A stretch of 64,000 nucleotides of DNA from Ailanthus altissimus. Lineage: Eukaryota; Streptophyta; Magnoliopsida; Sapindales; Simaroubaceae. Of the stretch, positions 1 to 13,215 are shown piece after piece; within the stretch, counting starts at the first letter, position 1, and the number at the start of each line of letters is the position of its first letter. Under the pieces are notes generated by a model, which made no database searches, had not been told where the DNA came from, and saw nothing but the letters and a program-made list of their open reading frames with translations. The DNA is taken from the NCBI GenBank assembly GCA_946807835.1, contig OX327706.1:22681001-22745000 (forward strand). The letters are read 5' to 3'. The translations under genes were made by a program, and so were the position numbers.

Positions 1-510
1 TTTTTTCCCTTTTAAAGTAAAAATAATACGTACAACAAATCATTATACATTACATGTTGAGAACAACCCAGAATGGGCGTTAACAACTTAAGTTACAAAC
101 CTCAGAGTTCCCAGATCATCCCCCTGTCAGATTCCTCGTAAAGGAGCCCCCATGATAGAGAAACTTAAAACCTAAATTCTAAAATCTGTTTTTGAATCTG
201 TCGCATGTACGTGGAGGTAAGGACATATCAACTCGGAAAAATATACACAAAATAACTCCGATACTTAGTGAATATTGTAATTAGTGAGTAGTGTACAAAA
301 ATCTGCTTCTAAATTCCAGCTACCTAGATATCCTTCCCATGTAAAAAGCAGTTAGAAACTTCCACAGGCTTTAATGAAGAAGACGTTCAGAAAGCACATT
401 CTAAGCAGCAACTTAACTGGTACAGCATCAACCCTAAAACATGTTTTTTTGAAGCTTCCACCTTAGTTGCAACCCCATGAAAAACCAAGCAGCAAAACTT
501 CCACTCCGTG
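1..510 (-). other. 3' UTR / downstream flank of the MAPKKK5-like gene
   Basis: This stretch follows the kinase stop codon on the minus strand. It has no convincing coding potential and is probably 3' UTR plus the start of the next spacer. The polyadenylation point cannot be placed. Confidence 0.5.
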
Positions 511-3500
511 TCATTTGCTAATACAATTCTTTTTAGAACCATGATCAGCAAGGCGAAGGACAATTGCAGAAGAGCGGGACTGACGTGTGCTGTGTCCTGA
601 ATTTGGAGGAGATAAACTTGGAAGACTATCGAGGGTGGAACGTGGAGAACAAAGGGAGGTAACCGCTAAGTCGGAAGTTTGATGATGGGATCGTTGGCCA
701 TTCTCACTGAAGAAAAAGAATAATGCATTAAACTAGTCACATAAGTGTAAAGGATTAACAATTTGAGAATGCAAAGAATTCAATCGATGCATATATATGC
801 AAAGAGGTCAATATGGAGGATAAATTAAACTACTACCTGTCCAAAGTTGCCTTTTTTGTACTTTGTGAGCTTGGAAATACAGACACCTGATCAAATTTAC
901 CATCAAACTTCTCTCTTGGACTATGGATTTTGTCCTGTCAAGAGAACAGATGAATATTAAAACACAACAAAACTTGGAGGAAAAGAAGTCAAAGGGCCTT
1001 TAAGGCTCACCGTTGATTTCATCCCACCAAATGACAGGGAGGATGATGGGACAACAGGATGTTGCAAGTTTTTCATGAATTGGTGTTCTAGCAACATGCT
1101 AGCAGGTGGCCTCTTTGCAGGATTTCTTTGAAAGCAGCATCGCAGAAAATCTTTGCCCTCATCTGACAAACTTTCAGGTATTGCTGGGGTATCGTTCATA
1201 ACCTTGAACATAGCTGCAGCCTACATACATAAAAGGAGATTAAAAAATTCAAAATTTTTGATACAGCACAAGTTCACAATTGTGGACCAGGAAAGTGAGA
1301 AAAATTATTAATGCTGACAAAAAAATAGGACCCTCTTCTCAATGGGCAAAGAAGCCTTTCAACAGCAAATGCTAAGTGCAGATGTATTCCAACCTTCCAA
1401 ATCTTTCAAATTTAATGTGACTAATGGGAAACAAGAAGAACCAATTCAAAGGAAGGAATGAACAAGAAGAAGTTTAAAGATGCAGATCCAAGTTCTTCCA
1501 GAATTCTGATTACTTTCTTAGCAATGGCAAAGAGATAGCAACTAGGCATGGTTAAATTTCCATTTGAGGGAAGATAGTGATAAATAACATTAAGAAACAG
1601 TAGATGCCCACCCCTTCATAATCACTCCAAGGAGGTTTCCCAGTTAACATTTCAATGATTGTACAACCCAAACTCCAAATATCAACAGCAAGTGCAAGAT
1701 CGGATTTATTATCTTTCTGCAAGACAGCCATCATGAGCTGCAAGAAAGAAAAACTTGTTTCAGTATGGTGAAGCTCTAGGTCAGCACATATTGATGTAGC
1801 AACAAGTAGGTACCTCTGGAGCCATCCAGTATGGACTTCCTTTTAAAGAAAGAACAGCTACATGCCCTGTAAGCTGAGAAACAAATACGAATCAGAATTC
1901 AAGCTCAATATGAGAAAAAGAAGTGTAATTCTTGATTATGAATTATTACTGCAACAATAAGGAGTATGAAGATACACCATAATAGAATGGGTATGTTTCC
2001 AACAGACCAAAATAATCATCTCTTAACTTATTTTGGCTCATTACTGAGACCAAGAAAAATAAGTGCTTGGTTCATCAAACATATAATCCCATGTTTCTCA
2101 TAGAATGTAAGCCAATGCTAACACAAAAATATTTGACTAGTAATAATGTCAAATGTATTAGGAGACGCATCAAATTGAAATATCGCCAAAGAGATTTCAG
2201 AACACATGGAAAACAAGCCCATAAAACAAAAGGCATTATTTCCCTTTTAAATTGAAGCATTTCATGTAAATTTTGGTCCTCTACTTCTTGTACCAGCATG
2301 AATGATATTATCAGAGGAGAAGAAGCAACAAATAGGCATATTATTGACACATACACTTCAGAAAATGTCAACAAGAAAATGAAAATATCTATGAAGAAAA
2401 AGTAAATAAGAAACATATTTATAAAATCCCACTGAATAGTTACTGCACATTTGCACATAAATAAACTGTGAAAGATCTCAGAGGTGCACGCTCACAACTT
2501 CACAACCATGTGTATGGGTCTCACACGTAAGAAATTTCAAAAGGTAATAAAAGCTCACATGTTTAGCCATTCCAAAGTCAGCAAGCTTAACCACCCCTGA
2601 TGCATTGACAAGCAGATTAGCTCCTTTGATGTCCCTGTACATTCCACAAAAAATAAAACACTAAGCCTCTACATTTGCATGATAAATAAAACTGCCCTGC
2701 CAAAGATTACAATTCATCCCACACTTCAAATGAAGCTAAACATATTAAGGTGTTATACTTGATTTGCCACACTTAGTGTTAGCTGAGACAAATATCAACT
2801 TGTCACGTGAAGCATGTTCTTGTACCTGTGGATTGTCTTTTTACCATGTAAGTACGCCAGCCCACAAAGAATATGACGAGTAAAGTTGCGAACAACAGAT
2901 TCAGTAATGGCTCCACAATGATCACGGACGTATTTATTAATTGAACCAGGATGAACATACTCCAAATATATATAAAACTTGTCTTCAACCTGCATATGCA
3001 TAAAATTTAATTCTCAGTTAGTTGGGGTCTTAAGATACTCTAGAAAGGCTCTATTAAGCTAGGACACCTAACATTGATCTCGAAATTACTCACTATTTCA
3101 CTACCGTAATACTGCACAATGTTCTGGTGCTTTAACTGGCTGAGAACTTTAATTTCCTGAAATATATGGAGGGATTAGATGAAAGTTGGATGAGAGAAAC
3201 CTCGGAAATAATTATTAACTATTTTCACTATGAATGAAAAGAATTGTACATAGCTCAATAAAGTCTGACAAATGATGTGTAACATCAAAACAAATAAGTC
3301 CACCAAAAACATCCCAAGAAAAAACAAGATACTTAGTAGTCCCGTATTAAGTCACAAAAGTACTATCACTAAATTAAGCTCATCTAATGTGTTATAATGT
3401 TGGAAAGTAACCTGCTCCAGTTGCTTTATACACTCAGCAGATTTTGGGTCATCAGGAAAAATTTCAACCTCCTTCATTGCGCATAAAGCTCCAGTTTCTC

Positions 3501-5185
3501 TGTGAGGAAGGCCAAATTGAATATTGCTGCTGCAAAAGAAACTAGCATAAACGAGACACAAAACTTGTATACCTGTTGCTGGCAACATAAACACTCCCAA
3601 ATGTTCCACGCCCAATAAGATTTCCCTTTTGCCATTGACTATTCATCGGCAAAGATTCAGGTTTAGCAGGAACTTGGTGAATAGGAGCTGATGGTGGAAG
3701 GGCACCTGCTCCTGGAGGAAGAGGTAATGGGTGGACTTGTTTACCAGTACTTTCACGGGACAACTTGGAATGTATTGGCGAAGAAGGTCCACTCGGGCTT
3801 ATGGGGTTTCGACAAGGACTTATACTTCGAGGACTGTGAAAGGGAGAACTTTCAGTACTAATAACAGGGTTATCAAAGAAAGCAGGGGGAGGAAGTCCTG
3901 GAATATCTAAAAGCGGCATCTCCAGGGCCGAACATCCTTGATTTCCTTGAGGATACCTATAATGAAAAATCTCACCAATGCTCCTTTGCGGGCTGAGTAC
4001 AGGACTTGTGTGTGAACCAGTCGGAGCACTCTTAGCAGGAATACTAAGCCTGAAGTTTTCTCTAGATCTTTCAACACCATACAGATCTTGATGCACTGCC
4101 CTACTTGACCTCATGTCAAAGTACTCTGGCATCCTCCTCTCGACACGGCTGGAAAACACGCTGAATTAGGACAACAATGTTAGAGACGCATATGATCAAT
4201 GTAATTCCGAAAAGCAATTTATAAAAGTTGGCTTACTGATTGACAATTCAAATTACCTAAATGCATAACAATTATATCTCTATCAAGGTCACAAATACAA
4301 TTCAAAAAGATATAAGAAACCAGTTTAAATCAATAATACAAGCATTATACAAATTAGCTACCAATCAATTTTGATCATGATCATCCCTGCTTAAAATTAA
4401 TAATAGACTTCCAAAATCACAAAATGCCATTAAGACATAGCTTTTGTAGTTATATGCATCTCTTCAACAATTTCCAAATCATAAACACCTGATTATCTCA
4501 TATAATAACCTTTCCACGATTGACATTCATACAATAAAGAGCTAAAAAAGACAAAGTTAAAGCAAGTTAAACACGAGAATAAGAAATTATAATCAACGTA
4601 AATACATTACATACACAATCAAATTCTTTAATTGATTATCTAATTGAACAAATTCGAAGCAAAATAAATAAATAAATAAATAGAGAAAAATAACCTTGCT
4701 ACAGGTGAATTAGAGGAAGAAACTCCGTCTCCCATGCCATCTACTCTATCTCTACCCCTAAATCCGTCACGCTCTCTCTCCTCAACGCCTGGTCTTCCTC
4801 CGTTATCGTCGGGAACAGGCAACGGTAACGGCAACGGCAAAGGAACAGGCGTCGACGTGGACTTCCTGGCCGGGGCAGAGCAATGATCATTATTACCTTT
4901 CGGCGATGATACTGACTCAGCCGAATCGGCGTTAGCCAATTTCGCCACTCCAACAATCGCCTGGTCGCTCAAATACCGCAGCTTCTTCTGCCTCGTCAAC
5001 CTCGGCCCGGTCACATCCTTAACATTATTATTAGTATTATTTGAATTATTATTATTATTATTATTAATGTAGTTGTTTTTGTTATTTTTGGAATTGGAAA
5101 TGGCGTGTTTAGTGTGAGAGGAATAAGAAGAACGAGGGGAGGAGGAAGGAGTGGAAGAGAAATAAATGTTTTGAAGCCAACGCAT
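511..5185 (-). CDS. MAPKKK5: MAPKKK5-like MAP kinase kinase kinase (MEKK type)
   Basis: Eleven coding exons, minus strand: 5185-4695, 4148-3573, 3499-3412, 3156-3094, 2989-2826, 2634-2559, 1873-1814, 1737-1612, 1220-1011, 934-837, 706-511. All junctions are GT-AG, the phases agree, and the product is 715 aa, very close to Arabidopsis MAPKKK5 (about 716). The start is supported by the family N-terminus MRWL followed by Ser-rich sequence and the LTRQKKLR motif. Residues 1-335 are a low-complexity regulatory region with a poly-Asn run and a PLPLPLPLP stretch. The kinase domain shows the glycine loop GRGTFGSV (about 343-350), the ATP-binding Lys in CAMKEV (365), HRDIKGAN (460-467), DFG (480-482) and APE (504-506), so it should be active. 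In Arabidopsis, MAPKKK5 acts in the cytoplasm below the chitin receptor CERK1 and PBL kinases and activates MKK4/5 then MPK3/6. That role here is inferred from family. The C-terminal tail after about residue 600 is Ser-rich, as expected for a regulatory tail. Confidence 0.93.
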
Positions 5186-5575
5186 GTTGGCGAGATAGAA
5201 ACCTCATTTGTTTTTTAAAAGAAAATGGGAGAAAATGAAGAGGGCAAGTAAAGGAAAGTGAAGGAAAGGGAGGTGCATCGTACGAATTAGAGGAATTTTA
5301 ACAGGTGGGGAAGGGACGGAAGGGAGAGAGGAGAGGAGAGAAGGAGACGGAAGAGGTGGAGGAGGAGGAGGAGTTAGTTCCAAATCGCGGTTTACAACGT
5401 ACCTACTTCCACACCAAAACGGGGTGGGTGTCCGTCCCTGTCTCGGTCTCCACTTTCTGTCAAAAAAACAACACTGTTTCAAAACAAAAAAAAAGTCAAT
5501 CTTCTCTCGGTCTTTTTAAAAAAAAAAAAATCCTTCTTTCGCCTCCTTTTCTGACTCTCTGTTTTTTTTTTTAAA
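5186..5575 (-). promoter_or_regulatory. Leader and proximal promoter of the MAPKKK5-like gene
   Basis: This segment lies directly upstream of the kinase ATG. Read on the minus strand it contains long pyrimidine-rich tracts (around 5300-5375) and homopolymer runs near 5515-5575, typical of plant 5' leaders and core promoters. No TATA box could be fixed. Open frames here are low-complexity artefacts. Confidence 0.45.
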
Positions 5576-8490
5576 ATCATTTTTTGTCCTTATATCCTCT
5601 TTTGTCTTATAAAAATCGTAAAACTATATTTTAAATTAAATTTCTAATTTAATCGACTACAAAAATTTAGTCAAAGACTTAATAAAAATTTTATTTTTTA
5701 TAGAAGAGTTTTCCTTCTAAAATTTAAATATAAATTTTATAATATTAAAAAAAATATACACACTTGAGATTTTAATAATTTAAATTAAATCATTCAATAA
5801 GAATCAAGTTAATATAAAAAATATGAGATTAATAAGTATTTTTATATTATAATATATTTTTATATCATTTTGTATTAATTTATAATTTTTAAAGATATAA
5901 ATATATCAACATATATTTAGATTAAAATTTATTTTTGTAAATAAATATAATGTCTAAAATAAATATATTGTGTAATAGTATTAATTATTAGTTATGAAAT
6001 AAAGAATGTAAAAAAAAAAAAAAGACTAGAAAAAACGTGATGTGGGAGTGCCTCTTATCACGCCCAATTTATTTTTGCATAAGAACTTTTGTGCCATGAA
6101 CCGAATTATTGGTTTTGATTTTTTTTTTTTTGAATTTATTTATGCATATATAAGTATTATAGACACGAGTTACTTCTGATGTATTTTAAGAAAATGTGAA
6201 TAAGTTTTAATAACATTTAAAAGAAATATGTTGAATACCAAAACGTTATATTAATTTTTATAAATATAATTTATCAATAATTTTATATCATGTATAATAA
6301 AATTAGAGTTAATTTTTATTAATGTAGTATCACTATAAGAATTTCAATGCACACAATAAAAAATAAATGATATAGCATTATGTATTAGGTATTAATTTTT
6401 ATTGCATTGATCATTAACTTTTTTTTAAAATTCTTCCGGCCATGTTTTCTACATTCTTTTTCAATCAAATATTCTCATCTCAAATGATATTTTCAAGTCA
6501 TATTTTTATCATCCTCTTCTCAATCAAATATATACAAACATTATAATAGTGATTACATAATCTCATCACCAATTATTTAAAGTTGAGCCAATCATTTAAA
6601 GTTATTTTCGATTATTCAAGGTTGTTAAATTTATAAAAGTGTTTGAATTTGAAAGAGAAAATATTGCAGTGAGAAAGAAATACAAATTGAAAGTACTTGT
6701 GTCTATTTTTATTGTTTTTAATTATAAAAATTACAAAAAATTTAAATTGACTAAATTAGATATGTGCCAAAAAAATAATTATTTACAAAATATTTTCCTT
6801 TCATTTTTGACAAAGTAGTTTAATTTTTTCTTTTTTTTTTTAAATTTATGTTGGCGCGTGTTTGACGCTCACAGTTCTATCTAATTGGTATGCCAAGTGG
6901 GCTTACACACGTCATGTCACTATTTGATGTGGCATCCATAAATTTTGATAATAGAGAGAATAAATTTGTAAAACATCTTATACAAACTAATGAAGAGCAA
7001 TTCGAAAACTTTTAAAATATAATTTAGATTTAAACGAGATATTAAATAATTATTAGATAAAAATAATATAATAAATTATTTAAAAATTATAAAATTTAAT
7101 TATTTAACGCCTCATTTAAAATTTAAGATCTAAATTTAAGTAGATGTATATAAATTAACATTCAATTCGTCTGTTTATTGATAGAGTTAGTTTTCTTTGA
7201 TTACGTCCAAACCGATTACCCTTCTGATCGGGAACAATCACATGAAACTGTCTGCCTCTGCCAGCACTTTGGTGTCAAATTGTTAATCGTTATGCGTATG
7301 ATCGGGTTTGGCTGAAGACTGAAGAGGGAAATGAGAGAAACAAAGTAAATATTATGCAGCTCAAATTCCAAGCATTTGACCAACTCTGCTTGGGGGCTTG
7401 CCTTGGACTTGGACCTTATTTCAACCTTTTTATGATTTTCAATATCAGTTGCGTCTTTATCACTATCTTCCCTTTTTCTTTTTTCAAGATTTAATACTTC
7501 AACCGCACCGCAGTTAAGTGATTACTTTTTATCAAAGTAGTCAACTTTTGAAAAGAAATCTCAAAATCAAGTTTTAATATTTCAAACCCAGACCCAGCTA
7601 AATGGTTACTTTTTATTAACGTAGTAAAAAATGAAAATTACAATGATAACCATGATGTTGGGAATACAAATATTCCAAAATTAGTACAGATTTTTATATG
7701 ATAGTCGATATAGCAGAACATACACCCATTTGACTGAAAACGTTAAAAAGAAACACATCTTTAAGAGGCAGAGGAGCGAGAGGATAAAGCACAAAGATAG
7801 TTGAATTGACTGGGTCCGTGATGATTGATGCTCATGCAACCATGCACGCAAATTCACCAGAGAGATTCATAAACTTAAAGTTTGTTGCTTGCTGGATCAT
7901 CTACTGATGCAAGAGTCGCAGACGACTGGATCAAACTCATTTTCTGAAATAGAAATCAAATCTAACTCGGTGGTTCTAACTTCTAACTGGAGCTTCACGA
8001 CCCAGTCATGGTAAGAGCTTTTGCAGTGGTTCTGGGCAAAGTCAGGTCAGCAGTCCAATGCACAATTGGAAATATTAGAGACATATGGGCCATACTATTC
8101 ACGGCTAGTAATGAAACGCCGCATGTGGAAAGCAAAGTGAGCTCAAAAACAAAGGGCCACTGATGTTACTGTCAATTTTGTCACTCAGACTAATGTTTGA
8201 TTCAAGTATGGCTTGTCAAATTATGAATGGAAGGGAAATAAGAAAACAAATAAGTAGAAAGAAAGAAACAACCACCTAGTTGTGCACTAAAAAGTATAAA
8301 CGTAACATGCAATGAATCCATCCAGGAATGTTACAGAAGAGCCAGATTTTGTTGAATAAACTCTGCCAATAATTTACTCCTCATCTAAGACTAGGGACAG
8401 CCTCAACCCAGTAAAAATGAACTGACTTATTATCAAAACGAGGAATGCTCATAAGTTCTGCAAACCCTACCCCGAATTATCCCTCAGTGC
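5576..8490. other. AT-rich intergenic spacer
   Basis: Very AT-rich DNA with poly-A/T runs and short palindromic AT segments lies between the kinase promoter and the 3' end of bL25m. The part nearest 8490 is probably 3' UTR of bL25m. No gene, RNA gene or well-bounded repeat was recognised. Confidence 0.6.
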
Positions 8491-11400
8491 CTACATCATT
8501 GCAGGTTCAGGGCTTTCCAAGTTTGTTGTCACAATTTTACATATAGGCATGTTCTCATTCTTGCTCAGAAGCTTCAAGGATTGATCAACCTTAATGTCAC
8601 ATATGGACACTTTATCTCCAATATCAAGATTGCTCACATCTACCTCAATTTTAGGAGGAATGTCTTCAGCATAGCACAAATATTTTAGACTTGTCCTTAT
8701 ACTTTTCAGATATCCCCCTGTTTGGAACAAAAGTAGCATTAGAATGGCATTTGAGCAATGACAAAGTAAATGGAGCCTGTAAAGGTATTGCAAGAATGAA
8801 AGCAGCGACAGCATGTCACTACTTAGAAATGACTGATAGCAATTGCATACTAAAGTGAAAGATACCTTCAGTCACCAAATCCCAATGTTCAACTTAAATC
8901 AATGAGTGACAGCACTAGCAGATTGTAAACCCAAGCTATGGGAAATTAAACTGAATGATAGTATTTTTCTTTCCCTTAAATTCAGAATCGTGAATATCTA
9001 ATAAATACACTACATTCATTGGTAATGCTTCAAAATGCATCATTTTGTCTCCCAAAAATTGTGTCGCAAATCAAGAAGAAAAAATAGCAGCAAAATCTTG
9101 TTATATCCCAGGTTAGACTTCAAAAATTTACATCTATATTATTGTAACTAAGGGTGGGCAAAAAAAAGGGGTAACCAAAAAAGGAACCGAGTTGAACCGG
9201 TTTGGTTCGGTTCGGTCTGGTTTTTTATCACAAAAGACTAGTTCAGTTTTATTTTTTGGGAAAACCGACCAGTCCGGTTTGGTTCTCCCAAAAATAAAAC
9301 TGAGCCGAAAATTTGGATATTTTTTTGTAAAATTTAATTAAATTGTCACATGGCACTAAATAATTAGGGGTTTGAAAATACAAACATATATTTACCCACA
9401 CATAATTTCACTCACTCATTATTATAATAAAAAATTTTAAAAAAAATTCTAATTGTAATTTCATTATATAGGAGAATTAAAAAAAAACCTAATTATAGAT
9501 ATTGTTAGAAATTAGTATATTATTAATAAATAAAAAGTTTAAATTTATATCAAATTAAGTAGATTGTGATTATGTTAATATGAAATAAACTGAAAAATTA
9601 GATCAAAAAGTAATCTACTAAATTATTTAGACAAATGAATTAAAAAAGCTTAAAATATTAAAAAATCGAAAGAAAACTAAAAAATTAACACAAATTTTTA
9701 AAGATTTATATAATATATAAGAACAAATTTAGTGGCTTATATAATATGTAATGAAATATTTTTTGATTATATAATATATAACGTGTAATGTAATGTGTAA
9801 TATATTTTAATTTAGTCAACTTAATTTTTTAAAGACATATAATAAATAAGAACAAATTTAGTGACTTATATAACGTGTAATAATTTTTTTTTATTATATA
9901 ATATATAACATTTAATGTAACGTGTAATATATAATAATTTAGTCAACTTAATTTTTAAAAAACTTATATAATATTTAAAAATAAATTTAGTGGTTTATGT
10001 AATGTGTAATAGAATTTTTTTTATTATATAAATATACAACGTGCAATATATGTTAATTTAGTTAACTTAATTTTTTACATACTTATATAATTTATAAGAA
10101 CAAATTTAGTAATTTATGTAACATGTAATAAAAAAAATTTAAAAATGAATTAAAATGATTTATTAAATTATTTGGACAAATGAATTAAAAAAGCTCACAA
10201 TTATAAGAACAAATTTAGTGACTTATGTAACTTGTAATAAAAAAATTTAAAAAAGGAATTAAAATAATTTACTAAATTATTTGGACAAATGAAATAAAAA
10301 AGCTCACAATTTATTATGAAATTTTTTTTAAAAAAAATAGCCAAAAAACTAAAAAAAAACGAATCAAACCGAACGCAAAAAAACTAGTTCAGTCCGGTCT
10401 GATTTCTCCCCTTAAAAAATTGGTTTCGCTTTTATTTATTCAAAATACCGAACCAGACCGTGCCCACCCTTAATTGCAACATGATTATTTACTTTATTAT
10501 TTTCTAGTTCCAAGATAGCAAGAGGTTTTCTGCTTTTTCTTGCTTAGCCTTTAATATGAGAACCCTAGCAAATCAGAACTACTCCAGAGAGGCACAAAAG
10601 AAATGGAAGGCAACTTCGCTGAGAGACATTTCTACCCTGACAATCAGATCAGAGCATGAAAGAGGCTCTTGGGAAGAGTTGATATTTTAAAACTATAAAA
10701 TGATTGCTTGTGTGGGTAATGGGTAAAGGAAAAGAGTGGTCACATGGGAAAAGCAAATCTCAAACAAAATTTTGTAACAATTAGGGGGGGCAAGACAGTC
10801 AGAACAAGCTCTAGTAACGTGTCCAAACTAAGTAGGGGTGTCAATAGTCCTCCTACAAGAATTTTCCAGAGTGGAAGACGCATCTTCAGATGTGATTCAT
10901 TCTGGATGAAGAATTTCAGAATTGTAAAGGCAAGAAATGTTACCAGATCATTGATCAAAAACATCAGATTTATAAGGAAAAGTAGCCAAGGTTTACAATA
11001 ACAGTATCCAAACACTTACTCTTTACAGCCTATTAAACGAAAGTTAACTCCAAGGCAGATGTTTTAATAGGGAACTTCATATAGTAGGTTGTCAAAAACT
11101 GACAACTACTCTTGAATAATAAATTCCAGAAAACCAGTGAAACGTTTATATCAAAATCTAAACCAATCCCCATACTTCATTAACATCTATATAGTATGAC
11201 TACTATGAATGCACAAACAAATATGAAAAGGAAAATTGTCTAAGAAAAAAAATAATGTCAAAATCTAAATCAATCCCCATACTCCAAGAGATTAGACAAT
11301 TGATTTTAAAGAGTTGTAAGCATCTTCCAAAAAACTCAATTCGCATTTTAAGTCTTTCACATTGATTTAAACATTTCATCTACTAGACACTCTAAAAGCT

Positions 11401-12157
11401 CCAATCATAATTAACCATGCCCTCTTCATATTAATGTAAATACATAAAATCTTACACCAATCTAAAGCCTCCAGTCATTCCACAACTAAGCAAACAATGA
11501 AACTATAGAGAGTGTTTACATAATCAAAGGCGAAGTAATTTACCTTTCTTGAGACCAGGACAGTTCTCTTCTCCTTTATAAACAACAGGCACATCAACCT
11601 TCAACAGGGTTCCACTATCAGCCCACACAAAAACCAAATTCAATATATTCCCAGTGTCTTCGTCCCTATGAACCTACCCACAAATAACAAACAAAATCAA
11701 GCATTTCCAAAAACCAATACAAACTAAAGCCAAACTTTTTTTTTATTAAAAAAAACAACAAAAGAGATTAAGGGTCACAAATTTTTACCTTGATGGGAAG
11801 TACTTTCCCTGACTCGAGCAAAACCGTTGACCCGGACCCGGCCCGGATCTGGAGAGGAAAAGTTGTAGAGCAAAAGAAAGGGAGTTTAATGGACTTGATG
11901 ATGGAATTAATCTGTTTCCTTTCAACGGTTAAAATTTGCTTTCTGGACGGTGATCTTGTCTCGGGATTTTTATCGAGCAGGTCCTGTGCAAAAACGACAG
12001 CTGGGATTCGACCCAGTGCGCGGTCCCTGGAAGCTACTCGGCTGCCGGTGCACTCCCTGGGGATGGCTTGAATCGTGTGATAAAACGAAGCGGCTTGTGA
12101 AAACGGTGATTCGGGATTTTGGACCACCGTTTTCAGGGTGCGGGTCCACCGCCACAT
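8491..12157 (-). CDS. Mitochondrial-type 50S ribosomal protein L25 (bL25/TL5 family)
   Basis: Three coding exons on the minus strand: 12157-11789, 11673-11544 and 8717-8491, joined by GT-AG introns in agreeing phases, give 241 aa. The N-terminus MWRWTRTLKTV has Arg and aromatic residues without acids, as in a mitochondrial presequence. Residues about 40-120 contain GRIPAVVF, the start of the L25 fold that binds 5S rRNA. Exon 2 (VHRDEDTGNILNLVF) and exon 3 (LKYLCYAEDIPPKIEVDV, then LDIGDKVSI) match the TL5 C-terminal beta domain, whose hallmark is 'P..I.vDvs.l.iGd.i'. The family is a structural component of the bacterial-type large ribosomal subunit; plant members are annotated as L25/Gln-tRNA synthetase anticodon-binding-domain proteins. 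Mitochondrial targeting is inferred. Its position beside MAPKKK5 and LBD36 matches Arabidopsis At5g66860. Intron 2 (8718-11543) is expanded by a hAT-type insertion. Confidence 0.88.
9149..10472. mobile_element. Non-autonomous hAT element in bL25m intron 2
   Basis: The element starts TAAGGGTGGGCA and ends with its exact inverse TGCCCACCCTTA, so it has 12-bp perfect terminal inverted repeats. It is flanked by an 8-bp target-site duplication with one mismatch: ATTGTAAC at 9141-9148 and ATTGCAAC at 10473-10480. An 8-bp TSD with a GGTGGGCA-type terminus is characteristic of hAT elements. Both subterminal regions carry GGTTCGGT/CGGTCTGGTT repeats. It has no transposase and sits in either orientation in the intron. 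Confidence 0.88.
9715..10330. repeat. Degenerate tandem array inside the hAT element
   Basis: A segment centred on 'agaacaaatttagtg' recurs near 9719, 9849, 9970, 10098 and 10205, each followed by a 'cttatataa..tgtaat' tract. The units are roughly 105-130 bp and have diverged by indels. The array makes up about half of the element. Confidence 0.75.
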
Positions 12158-12869
12158 TGTTTTTTTCCTCTTTTTTTTTATTGGTTGTTTGTTGCTGGCC
12201 GAGGTTCCGCAAATGGAGGTTTCTGTTGGTTAATCTGTGCGTGCGGCAGCGCGGGCAGAGGGCCGAGAGGGTTTTCTGATTTGAAGGGTTTTGGGGATTT
12301 TATGCCTTCAGATTGGCCCATTAGGATAGATGGGCCTCCATTTTTCACTTAATTAGCGGGTTATTGAGAGCTGTATGCCAGATGATGTTTAGTTTATGAG
12401 TTCTGTTAGTTTATTGTCTGCAGCTAGGGCCTAGGAGGCAAAATCTCACTCCTTTTGGGCTTTATCCTTTTTATCTATTTTAGAAAATACATATAATTGA
12501 ACAAACAGTTTTAAAAAGATAACGTACTATCAATACTTTATTAGATGGGAGTGTTAACTCACCAAGCGCAAAACAGCTTCAGATTGGATATCTTTCAACA
12601 GATTACTGGTTTGAATAGATAATTCTAAATACCCAAGGGAAAATGAAAAGACTAATAGCAGCAACAAGATATCCTAGATCCCACTCATTGAATAAGGTTC
12701 ACATCTGGAAGAAGATGATCATCAAATTAAATACGTGTTAGGTAACAATAATAACTGTCAATTTATTATCTGATAAAAATTTCAATGGTTATACCAACAA
12801 AGATTTGGCAAAATCCTTTCAATTCCACCGCCAAGTCCTTCTTTCACCTAACAACCCAACAGAGACAAA
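12158..12869. promoter_or_regulatory. bL25m upstream region
   Basis: This is the DNA immediately upstream of the bL25m ATG. The first ~150 bases are GC-richer and CpG-bearing (about 12180-12290), then the sequence becomes ordinary AT-rich spacer. It likely contains the bL25m 5' UTR and promoter. No specific element was identified. Confidence 0.4.
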
Positions 12870-13215
12870 CACCCAAAACCAAAAGGCATGTTGGCATTCT
12901 GTGCACATCACAATTCACAAAGCAATTTTTACTTGTCTGTTGCACGAATTTGTCTACCACAAACAAAACAGCGCACGCCAAAAGCAAGCCTATAGCAACA
13001 CAACAATTAACAAATACCAATATTCAAGCAAATAACTTGTTCATAGTAAACCCATCAGAAAATGGACACATTTACTAAATTTTCTATTAATTTCTTAAAG
13101 AAGAATGTGCTGTATTACAGTTTTTGGGTTGTTTTAAGTTGACCCATCTATTTCTTTTTTCTTTTTTGCGTGGACTTTTTGCTGATTAGTACTTAATAGT
13201 TAATCCCATGTATGC
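12870..13215. repeat. Distal block 1 of LBD unit 1 (paralogous to about 20795-21110)
   Basis: This non-coding block aligns collinearly with the block after LBD copy 1. Shared landmarks include GTTGGCATTCTGTG / ATTGGCATATTGTG, 'TGTCTGTTGCACGA' / 'TGTCCGTTGCACGA', AACTTGTTCATAGTAAACCC / AACTTGTTCATACTAAACCC and 'GGGTTGTTTTAAGT'. It marks the left edge of the tandem duplication. Confidence 0.75.

Noticed and set aside
2067..2458. Opposed open frames on both strands inside the kinase gene
   Set aside because: They lie in an intron between the DFG-containing and APE-containing exons and have no family resemblance.
10740..11015. Opposed open frames in bL25m intron 2
   Set aside because: Chance frames; no recognisable domain and located in an intron.
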